Source: an uncultured Chlorobiaceae bacterium | Lineage (GTDB): Bacteria; Bacteroidota; Chlorobiia; Chlorobiales; Chlorobiaceae | DNA length: 64,000 nucleotides | Assembly (NCBI GenBank): GCA_903869365.1 | Contig: CAIPYV010000105.1 | Location: 1-64,000 of the forward strand | Reading direction: 5' to 3' | In this document: one piece after another, positions 40,931 to 53,764 of the stretch | Numbering within the stretch: position 1 is the stretch's first letter | How the letters are laid out: the number at the start of each line of letters is the position of its first letter | Translations under genes and position numbers: made by a program | The notes under the pieces: generated by a model | Told to the model about the DNA's origin: nothing | Database searches by the model: none | What the model saw: only the letters and a program-made list of their open reading frames with translations

Positions 40931-41830
40931 ATGCAGGCATTGAAAGAGTGGCAGGTTGTTGAACTGCTCAAAACAACCACAGGTTATTTTGAGGAAAAGA
41001 ACGTTGATGAGCCTCGCATCAGTTCAGAACTTCTTCTGGGTCATGTCCTCGGGCAGAGCAGGCTCCAGCTCTATCTGCATCATAACAGGCCGGTGTATCC
41101 CGATGAACTTGATCGTTTCCGAGGGCTTTGCCGCCAGCGGCTTGAGGGTCGACCTGTTCAATACATTATTGGAGAACAGTACTTTTACGGGTTGAAGTTT
41201 ATTGTTGATGAACGGGTTCTTATTCCCCGTCCTGAAACCGAACTTCTTGTTGAGCATGCCCTTGAATCTCTTGGTATGACAGGTCGTGGTGGCTCCTCTG
41301 AGGCAAGAATTCTTGATATAGGGACGGGAAGCGGCTGCATTGGAGTTACCATGGCAAAGCTTTGTCCTTCGCTCACGGTCACTGCCCTCGATTGCTCACT
41401 TGATGCTCTTGATGTTGCACGTATGAATGCAGCAACCCATGCAGTGGAATCCCGGGTGACCTGTATTGCTGCCGACATGTTTGATGAGAAGTTTGTCACA
41501 AGACTCCCTGAGCATGCTTTTGAACTTATTGTTTCTAATCCTCCTTATATCCCCGATGCAGAGTGGGAGGGTCTTCAGCGTGAAGTCCGGCAGTATGAGC
41601 CAAGGATTGCATTGACGACTCCACAGGGGATTGAGTGTTACGAGGCGATAGTAGCTAAGGCAGAAAAGCTTCTTGTTCCGGGCGGAAAGCTCTGTTTCGA
41701 ACTGCACGCTGATGCCGCCGTATCGGTCTCAAGGCTTATGACCGTTCAGGGCTTTTCAGAGATAACGGTATATAAAGATTATTCCGGCCTTGACAGGGTT
41801 ATTTCAGGAGTTATGCCTCTTGGAAATTAA
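40931..41830 (+). CDS. prmC: Peptide chain release factor N5-glutamine methyltransferase
   Basis: VLIPRPETELLVEHAL, ILDIGTGSGCIGVTMAK, LIVSNPPYIP. Confidence 0.97.
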   Translation: MQALKEWQVVELLKTTTGYFEEKNVDEPRISSELLLGHVLGQSRLQLYLHHNRPVYPDELDRFRGLCRQRLEGRPVQYIIGEQYFYGLKFIVDERVLIPRPETELLVEHALESLGMTGRGGSSEARILDIGTGSGCIGVTMAKLCPSLTVTALDCSLDALDVARMNAATHAVESRVTCIAADMFDEKFVTRLPEHAFELIVSNPPYIPDAEWEGLQREVRQYEPRIALTTPQGIECYEAIVAKAEKLLVPGGKLCFELHADAAVSVSRLMTVQGFSEITVYKDYSGLDRVISGVMPLGN

Positions 41831-41927
41831 CTTGCTTTCGGTTTTGTTTATATGAATGGATGTGGTGAAGTTTTTTTAAATTCACCTGTTTGTTTTCCCC
41901 TGTTATTTATTGTAATCGCTATGGTGT

Positions 41928-43010
41928 ATGTTGATGGATTCTCGTGATCTTACTTTGAGAGAACGGCAGGTACTGGGTATCGTTATCCAGTCCTATGTTG
42001 TGACTGCAGCGCCGGTTGGCTCAAGATATATAGCAAAAAATTATAATCTCGGTCTTTCCGATGCCACGATAAGGAATGTTATGGCTGTACTGGAAGATGA
42101 AGGCTATATCAGTCAGCCGCACACTTCAGCGGGCAGAATTCCGACCGATAAAGGGTACCGTTATTATGTTGATCTCATTATGACCTTCCAGTGTCTCGAT
42201 GATAAAGAAAAAAAGCGGATTGAGGCGAATATTGGTCAAATTACCATTGATCGTAAGGGAACCTCATCAGATGTTCTGCTCTCAGCCGCAAAAGTTCTTG
42301 GTACTATTTCGCGGCAGTTAAGCGTTGTTTTGTCACCGACACTGTCGAACGCGATTTTCGAAAAACTCGACATGGTTCTATTGAGTTCGACACGGATGAT
42401 GGTTATTCTCTCCATTCAGTCTCTGTTTGTCAAAACGATTGTTATGGAGCTTGATATTGAGGTTTCCCGTCAGACAGTTGATGAGGTTGTTGATGTTCTC
42501 AATCAGCGTCTTTCCGGATTGACGCTTGCTGAAATTCGACGAACTATCAGCAAACGTCTTTCCGATAGCGTTTGTGACAAGGCACTGAAAAATCTTATTG
42601 TACGCTCTGCCGGAAATCTTTTTGATGAATCGCCTATTTTTGAACGGCTTTATATTTCCGGTACTGAGTACATTGTTGATCAGCCTGAGTTCAAACAGCC
42701 ACAAAAAGTTCGTGATCTTATCACCATGATTGAGGATAAGTTCAGCATGGCGAAGCTTGTCGGGCATAGCGGGTCATCGTCAGTCGAGACCATTAGATCG
42801 ACCGGAAGGGATATAACCATCAATATCGGCAAGGAAAACAGCGAACGACAGGCAGAGGACCTCACCATTGTTTCCACACCGTATTATGTTGGAAACATGG
42901 TTGGAAAAATTGGAATTTTTGGGCCGAAAAGAATGGATTACGAGTACGCTGTCCGCGTTCTCAACTATATGGCCGACAGTCTCTCTTCAACGCTGTCGGA
43001 TGTTAACTAA
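41928..43010 (+). CDS. hrcA: Heat-inducible transcription repressor HrcA
   Basis: [75 protein letters not shown]. Confidence 0.98.
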   Translation: MLMDSRDLTLRERQVLGIVIQSYVVTAAPVGSRYIAKNYNLGLSDATIRNVMAVLEDEGYISQPHTSAGRIPTDKGYRYYVDLIMTFQCLDDKEKKRIEANIGQITIDRKGTSSDVLLSAAKVLGTISRQLSVVLSPTLSNAIFEKLDMVLLSSTRMMVILSIQSLFVKTIVMELDIEVSRQTVDEVVDVLNQRLSGLTLAEIRRTISKRLSDSVCDKALKNLIVRSAGNLFDESPIFERLYISGTEYIVDQPEFKQPQKVRDLITMIEDKFSMAKLVGHSGSSSVETIRSTGRDITINIGKENSERQAEDLTIVSTPYYVGNMVGKIGIFGPKRMDYEYAVRVLNYMADSLSSTLSDVN

Positions 43011-43025
43011 ACAGATAATGTATTT

Positions 43026-43631
43026 ATGACAAAGAAAGCATCGGATGGACAGGAGAATTGTACAGAACATTTTATGGACAAAGACATAAATGATCTCCCG
43101 GGAACCTCAGCGGTTCAGGAAGAGTCATCACAAGGGAATGAGTCGATTCTTTCAAGAATAGTTGAACTTGAAACTGAATTGAACAAACAGAAAGAACAGT
43201 CAGACAAATATCGTGATGAACTGCTGCGAAAAGCTGCGGATTTTGAAAATTTTCGTAAGCAAAAGGAACGTGAGGCTATGATGGCCTCATCCAGAGCTCT
43301 TGAGAATATTATCAGGGAACTGCTTCCTGTTGTTGATGATGTAAAGAGGGTTCTTCAGCATGCACCTCTTGATTCTGAAATATCCACGGAAGCAAAGGTA
43401 TATATTGAGGGAGTGGAGATGGTGAAAAAAAATCTTGAAAAATGGCTTGATTACAAAGGGGTGCAAGCGATAGAATCAAAAGGAATGAAGCTCGATGTGA
43501 ATTTTCATGAAGCCATTTCCCAGGTTGATCATCCTGATGTTGAGCCAGACACGATCATTGAGGAGTACCAGACTGGGTATGTGCTTGGTGACAAGGTTAT
43601 CAGGCATTCTAAAGTTATCGTGGCGAAATAG
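43026..43631 (+). CDS. grpE: GrpE nucleotide exchange factor
   Basis: [43 protein letters not shown]...[12 protein letters not shown]-like C-term ([43 protein letters not shown]). Confidence 0.97.
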   Translation: MTKKASDGQENCTEHFMDKDINDLPGTSAVQEESSQGNESILSRIVELETELNKQKEQSDKYRDELLRKAADFENFRKQKEREAMMASSRALENIIRELLPVVDDVKRVLQHAPLDSEISTEAKVYIEGVEMVKKNLEKWLDYKGVQAIESKGMKLDVNFHEAISQVDHPDVEPDTIIEEYQTGYVLGDKVIRHSKVIVAK

Positions 43632-43686
43632 TGTAAGACGTTTTAAGTAGAGTGAACAATAGACAAGCAAATTTGTTGGTGGTATT

Positions 43687-44880
43687 ATGAAGAGAGAATA
43701 TTACGAGGTTCTTGGTGTAAGCCGAACGGCTACCAAGGACGAGATAAAAAAGGCATACAGGAAGCTCGCGCTGCAGTTTCATCCTGATAAAAATCCTGAT
43801 AACAAGGATGCTGAAGAGCATTTCAAAGAGGTGAATGAAGCATACGAAGTGCTGAGCAATGATGACAAGCGACGTCGGTATGATCAGTTCGGACATGCAG
43901 GTGTCGGATCTTCAGCGGCGTCAGGTGGAGGCGGCCAATATGGCGGAGGTGCTGATTTAAACGATATTTTCAGTGCTTTCAACGATATGTTCAGCGGGGG
44001 GAAAACGCGGGGCGGCGGTGCTCCTTTCGGCTTTGAGGAGGTGTTCGGTGGAGGGGGAGGCAGAAGAGGTCGGGCATCAAGCGGTATTCCCGGAACTGAC
44101 CTGAAAATTCGCCTCAAGCTGACCCTTGAAGAGATTGCCAAAGGGGTTGAAAAAACATTGAAGATAAAAAAACAGGTTATCTGTGAGGAGTGTAAAGGCA
44201 GTGGTTCCAAATCTGGAGCAACAGAAAACTGTCAGACCTGCCATGGTACCGGCGAGGTTCGACAGGCCTCCAAAACAATGTTCGGCCAGTTTGTCAATAT
44301 TGCTGCATGTCCAACATGCGGAGGGGAAGGCAGAATAATTAAGGATCGCTGTACCTCCTGTTACGGCGAGGGGATCAAACTCGGTGAGGTCACCGTGAAG
44401 GTTAACGTTCCTTCCGGTGTTGAGGACGGCAATTATCTGACGTTACGCGGGCAGGGCAATGCGGGTCCCAGAGGTGGTGCTGCCGGTGATCTGCTTGTGG
44501 TGATTGAGGAGATAGCTCACGAACTGTTTTCACGCCATGGTGATGATGTGGTGTATTCACTTGCGGTGAGTTTTCCTGACCTTGTGCTCGGTACGAAAGT
44601 CGAAGTGCCTACTCTGGATGGAGCGGTCAAGCTGACCATCCCGCCTTCAACGCAACCTGAAACTATGCTTCGCATTGCCGGTCACGGTATAGGTCATCTG
44701 CGAGGATCATCGAGAGGCGACCAGTACGTGAAAGTTAATGTTTTTGTTCCTAAGGATCTTTCGCATCAGGACAAGGAACTTCTGAAGGAACTGAAGAAAT
44801 CTTCAGGGATTTCACCGACGGCGCATAATGACAAAAATTCCAAGGGCTTTTTTGAAAAGGCTCGGGATATATTTTCATAA
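43687..44880 (+). CDS. dnaJ: Chaperone DnaJ
   Basis: [34 protein letters not shown]; four CxxCxGxG-type zinc repeats. Confidence 0.99.
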   Translation: MKREYYEVLGVSRTATKDEIKKAYRKLALQFHPDKNPDNKDAEEHFKEVNEAYEVLSNDDKRRRYDQFGHAGVGSSAASGGGGQYGGGADLNDIFSAFNDMFSGGKTRGGGAPFGFEEVFGGGGGRRGRASSGIPGTDLKIRLKLTLEEIAKGVEKTLKIKKQVICEECKGSGSKSGATENCQTCHGTGEVRQASKTMFGQFVNIAACPTCGGEGRIIKDRCTSCYGEGIKLGEVTVKVNVPSGVEDGNYLTLRGQGNAGPRGGAAGDLLVVIEEIAHELFSRHGDDVVYSLAVSFPDLVLGTKVEVPTLDGAVKLTIPPSTQPETMLRIAGHGIGHLRGSSRGDQYVKVNVFVPKDLSHQDKELLKELKKSSGISPTAHNDKNSKGFFEKARDIFS

Positions 44881-44896
44881 GGTGTAGCTATACAAG

Positions 44897-44929
44897 AAAA
44901 AAGGCCGGTAATAAACCCGGCCTTTTTTT
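44897..44929. terminator. Bidirectional terminator dnaJ / malic enzyme
   Basis: AAAAAAGGCCGG-taataaac-CCGGCCTTTTTTT. Confidence 0.9.
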
Positions 44930-44961
44930 GTATCTGAGCAAACGACTGATCTCTTACCAGG

Positions 44962-46164
44962 TTACCAATTTGCAACCAGTTTAACCTCTTCTTCCACGTC
45001 GTCATTATCAGTTGGGTTTAACCCCTCCTGAATTTTTACGATAACGTCAACGATATTCGGAACAACATCTTTGTTGAATGCTGTTGGCATTAAATGATCG
45101 TGTGTAGGGACGATAGAGTGGGCAATTGAAGCAGCTACAGCCAATTTGATTTCTGGTGTAACTTTTCTAACACCAGCTGTAAACAAACCCTTGAACAAAC
45201 CGGGAAACACAAGAGCATTGTTAACTTGATTAGGTAGATCTGATCGTCCTGTACCGACAATGCTGGCGCCTGCTTTGTATGCAAGATCAGGCATAATTTC
45301 AGGATTAGGATTAGCCATGGCAAAGATAAACGGGGCATTATTCATGCCTTTAATCATCTCTTGAGTGACAATATCTCCTACAGAAACCCCGACAAATACA
45401 TCTGCACCTACCATGGTGCTCTGTAAATCTCCACTATGCTTCGCTTTGTTACTCATTTCAGCAATCTTCTGCTTAATCGAATTCATGCCCGGACGGCCAT
45501 CATAAATTGCACCCTGAGTATCAACCAGAACGACCTCTTTGACTTGAGCTTGAATTAAGAGTCTGGCAATAGCAATACCAGCAGCACCAGCACCATTAAT
45601 GACAACATGCAGTGTTTTGATATCACGACCAGTTACACGACAGGCATTGATGATGGCTGCAAGCGTAACAATAGCTGTTCCATCCTGATCGTCATGAAAA
45701 ACTGGTATTGATAACTCTTCTTCAAGACGCTCAAAAATTTCAAAACATCTCGGTGCTGAAATATCCTCAAGATTTATACCTGCAAAACTTGGTTCAATGA
45801 GTTTGCAGAATTTAATGATATCCTCGACATCGGTCGAATTTATACAGAGCGGTATGGCGTCAATATCGGCAAATTCCTTAAAAATTATTGACTTGCCTTC
45901 CATTACCGGCATTGCTGCCTCAGGGCCAAGGTCACCAAGACCAAGAATGGCAGTCCCATCGGTAACAATAGCCACCTGATTGGCACGATTGGTTAGTGTA
46001 TAAGATTTTTGTTTATCCAGACCGATTTCTGTGCAAACGGCCGCAACACCGGGAGTGTAAGCTAACGAAAGGTCATTTTTAGTTTTTATGCTGACTTTAG
46101 ACCGGATTTCGATTTTACCACGTGTTTGGAGATGTAATGCGATTGACTGTTTAGAATAACCCAT
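44962..46164 (-). CDS. NAD(P)-dependent malic enzyme
   Basis: LAYTPGVAAVCTEIG...VAIVTDGTAILGLGDLGPEAAMPVMEGKSIIFKEFADIDAIPLCI...FHDDQDGTAIVTLAAI. Confidence 0.96.
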   Translation of the reverse strand: MGYSKQSIALHLQTRGKIEIRSKVSIKTKNDLSLAYTPGVAAVCTEIGLDKQKSYTLTNRANQVAIVTDGTAILGLGDLGPEAAMPVMEGKSIIFKEFADIDAIPLCINSTDVEDIIKFCKLIEPSFAGINLEDISAPRCFEIFERLEEELSIPVFHDDQDGTAIVTLAAIINACRVTGRDIKTLHVVINGAGAAGIAIARLLIQAQVKEVVLVDTQGAIYDGRPGMNSIKQKIAEMSNKAKHSGDLQSTMVGADVFVGVSVGDIVTQEMIKGMNNAPFIFAMANPNPEIMPDLAYKAGASIVGTGRSDLPNQVNNALVFPGLFKGLFTAGVRKVTPEIKLAVAASIAHSIVPTHDHLMPTAFNKDVVPNIVDVIVKIQEGLNPTDNDDVEEEVKLVANW

Positions 46165-46362
46165 CTATTTGATTAGTTCCCTTGTTATTATCTTAAGTTA
46201 TAGAGTAAAATTAGCTTGCCGTCCTGAATATGCTGCCTGGTGTACGCAATCACACCTGAAAAAGTGTACAGAATGACAAGGTTATTATAAAACTGTGGAA
46301 TATAAGTTTTTTTTAGGGGAATGGCTATTATTCAAGCCAAATAAAACAGTGCAGGTATGGTC

Positions 46363-46809
46363 TTATTTTTCTTTGTAGGCTGCATTCACTTCATTGACAA
46401 ATTTTTCTATGATCGTCAGGTCTGACAGCTGATCAGGCGCAAAAATCTTTTCAGCAAGTATGGTATTGTTAACCAGGTTCATTTTCAGTTGCGGAAGATA
46501 GAGCAGGTTTGCCATCAGTTCAGGACTGCCGCAGGTAAGAAAAATCGCAACTTTTTTTCCCGTCAGGTACTTCTTAAGGTTACTTTGCAACAAAGCCCCA
46601 AGGAGCTGTGATGAGACAAGCAGATAGTAAATAGGTGCACCCATGATCACAACATCAAAATCCTCAATGAAGCTGTAATCCCCTGTAGTCTTGCATTTTG
46701 CTTTTTCGACATAAGCACCTGTTTTTGCTAGTTCCTGACCAATAGAATCGATGAGTTTTTCGGTAGAACCACCAGCTGTTTTGCTGTCGAACAGGATAAT
46801 GGCTCTCAT
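46363..46809 (-). CDS. Flavodoxin-like protein
   Basis: MRAIILFDSKTAGGSTEKLIDSIGQELAKTGAYVEKAK...DFDVVIMGAPIYY; internal Met chosen. Confidence 0.8.
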   Translation of the reverse strand: MRAIILFDSKTAGGSTEKLIDSIGQELAKTGAYVEKAKCKTTGDYSFIEDFDVVIMGAPIYYLLVSSQLLGALLQSNLKKYLTGKKVAIFLTCGSPELMANLLYLPQLKMNLVNNTILAEKIFAPDQLSDLTIIEKFVNEVNAAYKEK

Positions 46810-46916
46810 AGGATTAGCTTCGGAATGTGTCATAAAAAAAGAAGAGTTGCAGTGAAAAGACAATCTGACATGGTATTGAGCCTTTACACTAAGGTAAGGT
46901 AAAAAATGACAAAACG

Positions 46917-46946
46917 AAAAAAGCGCTCTGGTTAGAGCGCTTTTTT
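46917..46946 (-). terminator. Terminator downstream of gap
   Basis: AAAAAAGCGCTCT-ggtt-AGAGCGCTTTTTT. Confidence 0.85.
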
Positions 46947-46975
46947 TCAGTCATTACCTCTTTTTGAAGAGCGTA

Positions 46976-48019
<1,044 letters not shown>

Positions 48020-48089
48020 TTATTATGTAAGAAATGTCTTTTTCAAAATGAAAAATGTTTTTTAAGATATACTATGAAAGTCGAAATAT

Positions 48090-49520
48090 TCAGGACTTTT
48101 TTTCAAAATTTTCAGTTAAAAGATTTTTCAAGTTGTCGAAGTTGCCATTGCTCAGGACGATAACAATATCTCCATAAATCAGTTGGCCTTGAAGAAATGC
48201 AACGATATCATAGGGATAAGTGCCATGATTTTGTCCGGCCAAGAAGACTGTTTTTCCTTGTTTTTGCAGTGAGTCCTTCAATAATTCCGTATCAAGGCTC
48301 TCTTCAGGAGGATAACGGTCAGGGCGGTGCACTTTTCCTATGACAACAATGGAGGCCGCTCCAAAACACTCTGAAAGCTCCTGTTGGAATATGTTTCTGG
48401 TCGTCGTGTTGGAACGTGGCTCGAAACACGTAATAATGCGCCGTCCTTTATAAAGCTTTCCAATGGCATCAAGCGTTACCCTGACGGCAGTAGGATGGTG
48501 AGCAAAATCCTCAATAAGAGTTATGTTTCCGGGAAAAGTACCGATGATTTCCATTCGACGTTTCGGACGCCGGAAGAGAGTTATACCCCGCCTGATCGCG
48601 TCAAAGGAGAGTCCGGTACTTGTAGCTGCCGCTACTGCTGCAAGGGTATTCATAATATTATGATTACCAAACAGCGGAACGCAAACCGTGCCCAACAGAT
48701 TGCCTTTATAAGAGATATCAAAAGATGATACATTCCCTTCAGACGATATGTTATTGGCGCACCATTCCGACTCTGTTGTCAGCCCGAACCTCTCAACCTT
48801 ACAGAAAGCCCGGGAAGCAATCTCAAGGGCAACAGGATCATCCCCATTCACAAAAAGAGCTCCGTTTTCAGGAATTAAATTGACGAACAATCTGAAACTG
48901 CGCTTGATATCGTCCAGGCAGCTGAAAATGTCGGCGTGGTCAAATTCAATATTATTGATAATGGCGATGTCAGGACGATAGAGAAGAAACTTGCTTCGCT
49001 TATCAAAAAAAGAAGTATCGTATTCATCACCTTCTGATACAAAAAACCCCTCTCCGCTTCGTCCCGATGCCCTGCACCCGATTGAAAAATTTTCAGGAAT
49101 ACCTCCTACCAGAAATCCAGGTTTGAGTCCCCCATCTTCCAGCAGCCAGGCTAAGAGTGAAGTCGTGGTTGTTTTTCCATGAGTGCCGGTAACCACCAGT
49201 GAGGTGTTTTTGCCGATAAGTTGCTGTCGAACAAGCTCCGGCATTGAAATAAGCTCAATATGGTGATTGAGTGCATATTCGAGTTCTGGATTTCCACGGC
49301 TTATCGCATTGCCGACAACGATCATATCCGGTGAAGCATGCAGCAGGTTTTCAGCTGAAAAGCCATTGAAATACCGGATATTATGGCTATCAAGATAGTT
49401 GCTCATTGGAGGGTAGAGCTGTGTGTCCGATCCAGTAATAGCATGCCCGGCATGTGAAAGTGCCACGGCAACCGATGCCATTGCTGTACCGCCGATACCG
49501 AGAAAGTAGAGGGAACTCAT
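48090..49520 (-). CDS. mpl: UDP-N-acetylmuramate:L-alanyl-gamma-D-glutamyl-meso-diaminopimelate ligase
   Basis: YFLGIGGTAMASVAVALSHAGHAITGSDTQLYPPMSNYL; VVTGTHGKTTTTSLLAWLLEDGGLKPGFLVGGIPENF; internal Met chosen. Confidence 0.94.
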   Translation of the reverse strand: MSSLYFLGIGGTAMASVAVALSHAGHAITGSDTQLYPPMSNYLDSHNIRYFNGFSAENLLHASPDMIVVGNAISRGNPELEYALNHHIELISMPELVRQQLIGKNTSLVVTGTHGKTTTTSLLAWLLEDGGLKPGFLVGGIPENFSIGCRASGRSGEGFFVSEGDEYDTSFFDKRSKFLLYRPDIAIINNIEFDHADIFSCLDDIKRSFRLFVNLIPENGALFVNGDDPVALEIASRAFCKVERFGLTTESEWCANNISSEGNVSSFDISYKGNLLGTVCVPLFGNHNIMNTLAAVAAATSTGLSFDAIRRGITLFRRPKRRMEIIGTFPGNITLIEDFAHHPTAVRVTLDAIGKLYKGRRIITCFEPRSNTTTRNIFQQELSECFGAASIVVIGKVHRPDRYPPEESLDTELLKDSLQKQGKTVFLAGQNHGTYPYDIVAFLQGQLIYGDIVIVLSNGNFDNLKNLLTENFEKKS

Positions 49521-49728
49521 CTTGAGAGAGATTATCTTCAGATTGCTTTTGTGCACGATACAGTGAATGGCATTTATATACATAAAAATTGCGTAGAGCG
49601 CAACTGTCATACTGTTTACGGGGGTATCATGCTAATTTTCTTGAAAGAACCTTGCCATCCTGCAAAAGAAATAAAATGAATCTGTATTTTAGCCGCTACT
49701 ATTTTAATAGATTTCAAACATTACAGTT

Positions 49729-50841
49729 ATGCAATTTATAGATCTCCTCTCTCAGAAAGACCGGATTCGTACCGCACTCCTTCATCGCATCGAAAGCATT
49801 CTGGACAGTGGCCATTTTATTATGGGACAGGAAGTGACTGAACTTGAGTCACGTCTTGCCTCCTATGTTGGTTCGCGCTACTGTGTCTCCTGCTCATCAG
49901 GAACTGATGCACTGCTTATGCCTCTGCTTGCAAAAGGCATTGGCCCGGGGGATGCTGTTATAACAACACCATTTACTTTTGTTGCAACTGCAGAAGTTAT
50001 CAGCCTTGTCGGAGCAACTCCAGTGTTTGTCGATGTCTGTCCTGATACCTTCAATATCAATCCTGAGCTTATCGGTCGAGCCATTGAAGAGGCTGTTGCA
50101 CAAGGATTGAAGCCCAAGGCGATTATTCCAGTCGATCTCTTCGGCCAGCCGGCTGATTATCCTCGTATTGAAGCGGTTGCCAACGCCTATAGGCTCTGGA
50201 TTCTTGAAGATGCTGCCCAGAGTTTCGGTGGAAGTTATAATGGTCGTAAAGCAGGAAGTTTCGGTCTTGCAGGAGCTACCTCATTTTTTCCGGCAAAACC
50301 CCTCGGCTGTTACGGCGATGGCGGCGCAATATTTACTGACGATGAAGAGCTTGACTCAGTGCTTCGATCAATAAGAGTTCATGGCAGCGGAGTCGACAAG
50401 TACAGTAATGACCGTATAGGTATAAACGGTCGACTCGATTCAATTCAGGCAGCAGTTCTTCTTGAAAAGCTCACTATTTTTGACGAAGAGCTTGCAGTTC
50501 GTCAGCGTATTGCTGATTGCTACAGCAACAGGCTGAAGCATAACGTCGTAGTTCCCCTGATTCAGAAACACTACACATCAGCATGGGCTCAATACTCCGT
50601 GCTTGCCGCGTCCCTTGAAGAACGCGAGCAACTCATGCAGGCTTTGCAAAAAGAGGGTATTCCTTCAATGATCTATTACAAAATTCCGCTCCATCTCCAG
50701 AAAGCCTATGCTTCTCTTGGGTATAAGGCCAGCGATTTCCCCGTTTCTGAAGATCTCAGCAGCAGAATCTTTGCTTTGCCGATGCACCCATATTTAAAAG
50801 AAGATGAGATTGAGAAAATCTGTGCGGTGCTGCTCGCCTGA
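49729..50841 (+). CDS. DegT/DnrJ/EryC1/StrS aminotransferase
   Basis: YCVSCSSGTDALLMPLLA, ILEDAAQSFGGSYNGRKAGSFGLAGATSFFPAKPLGCYGDGGAIFTDDEEL. Confidence 0.95.
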   Translation: MQFIDLLSQKDRIRTALLHRIESILDSGHFIMGQEVTELESRLASYVGSRYCVSCSSGTDALLMPLLAKGIGPGDAVITTPFTFVATAEVISLVGATPVFVDVCPDTFNINPELIGRAIEEAVAQGLKPKAIIPVDLFGQPADYPRIEAVANAYRLWILEDAAQSFGGSYNGRKAGSFGLAGATSFFPAKPLGCYGDGGAIFTDDEELDSVLRSIRVHGSGVDKYSNDRIGINGRLDSIQAAVLLEKLTIFDEELAVRQRIADCYSNRLKHNVVVPLIQKHYTSAWAQYSVLAASLEEREQLMQALQKEGIPSMIYYKIPLHLQKAYASLGYKASDFPVSEDLSSRIFALPMHPYLKEDEIEKICAVLLA

Positions 50842-50882
50842 ATGTTTTGTCACAGTCAGAGAAATGGTTCGGTTCTTCATTG

Positions 50883-51761
50883 TTATGTAAAGCTTACAGA
50901 AGTCCTTTTTCTTTTCAGAAAGTTCCTTACAGCAATAACAAAAGCTTCTGGCTTTTCTTCCTGTGGAAGATGCCCACAATCAGGCACAACCACCAGTTCC
51001 GCGCACGGAAGCTCACCGGCAAGCCGGATGCTCTCCTCTTTTTTTACCATGCTGTCGTGTTCACCCGTAATGACAAGGGTTTTCAGCGACATGGTTTTCA
51101 GTCGCTCATCCAGTCTGAGATGATGTGTCTCGATGAATAGTGCCCAGAAGGCTTGCGACCAGTTGCCAATCATCAGGTCATGGCGAAACGCAATCATAAC
51201 ATCGCCGCCAAGCCGTTTTGCGTTGTACCACATGGCACGAATAAGACGGTCATAAAGCCGTGTGATAACAAACTTCATGAAACGAGAAAAGAGCGGGCTC
51301 ATGGCTTTCATGGCAGGTTTTATGAACGCAGGCACCTCGCTCGTTGCATAGCCGCTGTAAATCATAGCGTCGGCAAGCACCAGCCCCTCGACATTTTCTG
51401 GATGGCGCAAGGCCGTCAGCAGTGCTATGGTACCTCCTGTTGAATTGCCAGCCAGCACTGCTTTGTTGAATCCAAGTTTTTTAATCAAAGACACAACCAG
51501 ATCACTCTGAGCTTCAGGAGTATAACTTACTCCCAAGCCCTTAGAAGGAAGAGGGCGTGAGGTCAGACCAAAAGCAGGGCGGTCGAATGCAATGACTGTT
51601 GCCGTTTCAGCCAGCTTATCAAAAACAAGCCTCCATGATCGGAGACTCAGAAAACTACCATGCAGCAGCACAATGAGCTGCTTTCCCTTGCCAGCTATCC
51701 GGTAATGAATATTGAACCCGTTCACCTCAATAAAACGGCTCTCTTTGTTTCCTGTGTCCAT
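50883..51761 (-). CDS. Alpha/beta hydrolase
   Basis: LIVLLHGSFLSLRSWR...AVLAGNSTGGTIALLTALRHPENVEGLVLADA...CGHLPQEEKPEAF. Confidence 0.93.
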   Translation of the reverse strand: MDTGNKESRFIEVNGFNIHYRIAGKGKQLIVLLHGSFLSLRSWRLVFDKLAETATVIAFDRPAFGLTSRPLPSKGLGVSYTPEAQSDLVVSLIKKLGFNKAVLAGNSTGGTIALLTALRHPENVEGLVLADAMIYSGYATSEVPAFIKPAMKAMSPLFSRFMKFVITRLYDRLIRAMWYNAKRLGGDVMIAFRHDLMIGNWSQAFWALFIETHHLRLDERLKTMSLKTLVITGEHDSMVKKEESIRLAGELPCAELVVVPDCGHLPQEEKPEAFVIAVRNFLKRKRTSVSFT

Positions 51762-51800
51762 TGAAATTTTCGGTATCTTTTCTGGTTGTGGAAAGAGACA

Positions 51801-52493
51801 TCACTCCCCGCAATTATGTAGCAGCCCATCCTGCATCCTAAGGCATCGGTCAGACATGGAGGCGTACTCCTCATTATGGGTTACGATAATAAAAGAGGTA
51901 CGTCTTTCCTTGCTCAGTCGGGCCATCAACTCATAGAGCATACGACTGTTCTTGCTGTCAAGGTTGCCGCTCGGTTCATCAGCAAGGACAAGCTTCGGAT
52001 TATTCATCAGAGCCCGTGCAATAGCGACCCTTTGCTGTTCGCCGCCTGAGAGCTCTGAGGGTAGATGCTCGAAGCGCTCACTGAGTCCGAGTCCGGCAAG
52101 CAGTTCACCAGCATGTTTTTTTGCCGGCTGGAGCTTTCCGGTGGCGATGAACTCCGGCATCGCCACATTTTCAATTGCTGTAAAGTCAGAAAGCAGGTGA
52201 TGGAACTGGAAAACAAATCCAATTTTCCGGTTTCGGAATTTTGCCAAATCTTTTGGAGAGAGAGAGTATTTTTTATTCATGAACAACAGTTTCCCGTCAA
52301 ACAGAATTTCGCCTCCGTCTGGTGTATCGAGGGTGCCGAGCATGTTCAGCAGTGTTGTTTTTCCGCTCCCCGAAGCTCCTATGACCGTCACCATCTCTCC
52401 TTCACGGAGTGAGAGATTTATTCCGCGGAGGATTGGTATGGTTCTCTGACCTGGAAGTGTATAGGACTTACTTATGTTTTTTGCTTCAAGCAT
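51801..52493 (-). CDS. LolD-type ABC transporter ATP-binding protein
   Basis: [60 protein letters not shown]. Confidence 0.93.
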   Translation of the reverse strand: MLEAKNISKSYTLPGQRTIPILRGINLSLREGEMVTVIGASGSGKTTLLNMLGTLDTPDGGEILFDGKLLFMNKKYSLSPKDLAKFRNRKIGFVFQFHHLLSDFTAIENVAMPEFIATGKLQPAKKHAGELLAGLGLSERFEHLPSELSGGEQQRVAIARALMNNPKLVLADEPSGNLDSKNSRMLYELMARLSKERRTSFIIVTHNEEYASMSDRCLRMQDGLLHNCGE

Positions 52494-52498
52494 CTTTG

Positions 52499-53752
52499 CT
52501 AAGGTCTGGTTTGGCCGTTACCCTCAATAATCCATTTGTAGGTAGTCAGCTCTTTCAAGGCCATCGGACCTCTTGCATGGAGTTTCTGGGTGCTGATGCC
52601 GATTTCTGCACCAAGTCCGAACTGGGCACCATCAGTAAATGCCGTTGAGGTGTTTGCATAGACCACCGCTGCATCAACTCGTTTTAAAAATATTTCTTTT
52701 GTCTCAGGGTCATCCGTTATAATTGCCTCACTGTGACGCGAACTGTAGTGTGCAATGTGCTCAAGTGCCTCTTCAAGCGAAGCAACGGTTTTTACCGACA
52801 TCTTCAGGGACAAAAACTCTGTGCCGAAGTGTTCCGGTTCAGCTCGGAGCAGTAAGGTGTCAGGGTAAAAACCTTGCAGTTTCAGGTATGCAGCTTCATC
52901 GGCAAAGAGCACCACCTCTTTTTCCTGCAGTGGTTTGACGAGTGTCGCAAGATCATCAAGCCGCTCCTGATGAATCACCAGGGTGTCGAGCGCATTGCAG
53001 ACACTTGGACGGCGGGTTTTTGCATTGAAAATGATCTTCTGACCAAGGTTGAGGTCGCCGCTTTTATCAAAATAGGTGTGTACAATCCCTGCGCCGGTTT
53101 CGATGACCGGAACTTTGGCATTGTCGCGGACAAAGTCGATCAGCTTCTGGCTCCCTCTTGGTATGATCATGTCGATATAGCCTACGGCGTTGAGCATGAC
53201 GCCAGCGGCCTCCCGTTCTGCAGGGAGGAGGTAGATGGTGTCTGGGTTGATCCCGTTCCCCTTCAGGACGGAGTGGATAAGATCGACAATGGCAATATTC
53301 GAATACAAGGCATCACTTCCGCCTTTCAGTACGGTGGCATTACCCGACTTCAGGCAGAGAGCAAAGACGTCGAAGGTGACGTTTGGTCGTGCTTCGTAGA
53401 TTATGCCAATGACTCCTATCGGAACAGTCACCTTTTTCAGGTTGAGGCCGTTCGGCAACACTCGAGCTTCAAGCACAGAGTCGAGCGGAGAGGGGAGTGA
53501 AGCGACGTTGCGGATGTCAGCGGCAATAGCATCAAGGCGCGATGCGTTGAGGAGCAGTCGGTCAACCATGGGGTCTGCCGGATCCATTCGTTCGATATCC
53601 TTCTGGTTGGCTTCAAGAATGACATCCTGGTGATCGGGTATGCTGTCGGCAAGGGCGAGCAGCAGGTGGTTGATCGTTTCATCGGTGAGAGTGATAATCT
53701 CTCTGCTTGCCCGCTGGACAGCGCGGAGCTGTGTTGTTATCGTTTCCTTCAT
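52499..53752 (-). CDS. proA: Gamma-glutamyl phosphate reductase
   Basis: [56 protein letters not shown]. Confidence 0.98.
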   Translation of the reverse strand: MKETITTQLRAVQRASREIITLTDETINHLLLALADSIPDHQDVILEANQKDIERMDPADPMVDRLLLNASRLDAIAADIRNVASLPSPLDSVLEARVLPNGLNLKKVTVPIGVIGIIYEARPNVTFDVFALCLKSGNATVLKGGSDALYSNIAIVDLIHSVLKGNGINPDTIYLLPAEREAAGVMLNAVGYIDMIIPRGSQKLIDFVRDNAKVPVIETGAGIVHTYFDKSGDLNLGQKIIFNAKTRRPSVCNALDTLVIHQERLDDLATLVKPLQEKEVVLFADEAAYLKLQGFYPDTLLLRAEPEHFGTEFLSLKMSVKTVASLEEALEHIAHYSSRHSEAIITDDPETKEIFLKRVDAAVVYANTSTAFTDGAQFGLGAEIGISTQKLHARGPMALKELTTYKWIIEGNGQTRP

Positions 53753-53764
53753 GTCGGACGGAGT

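Noticed and set aside
41831-41927. CIRCE operator upstream of hrcA
   Set aside because: No TTAGCACTC-N9-GAGTGCTAA-like inverted repeat in the leader.
44962-46164. Malic enzyme as a foreign insertion next to dnaJ
   Set aside because: A standard metabolic enzyme with normal terminators on its dnaJ side; no mobile-element evidence.
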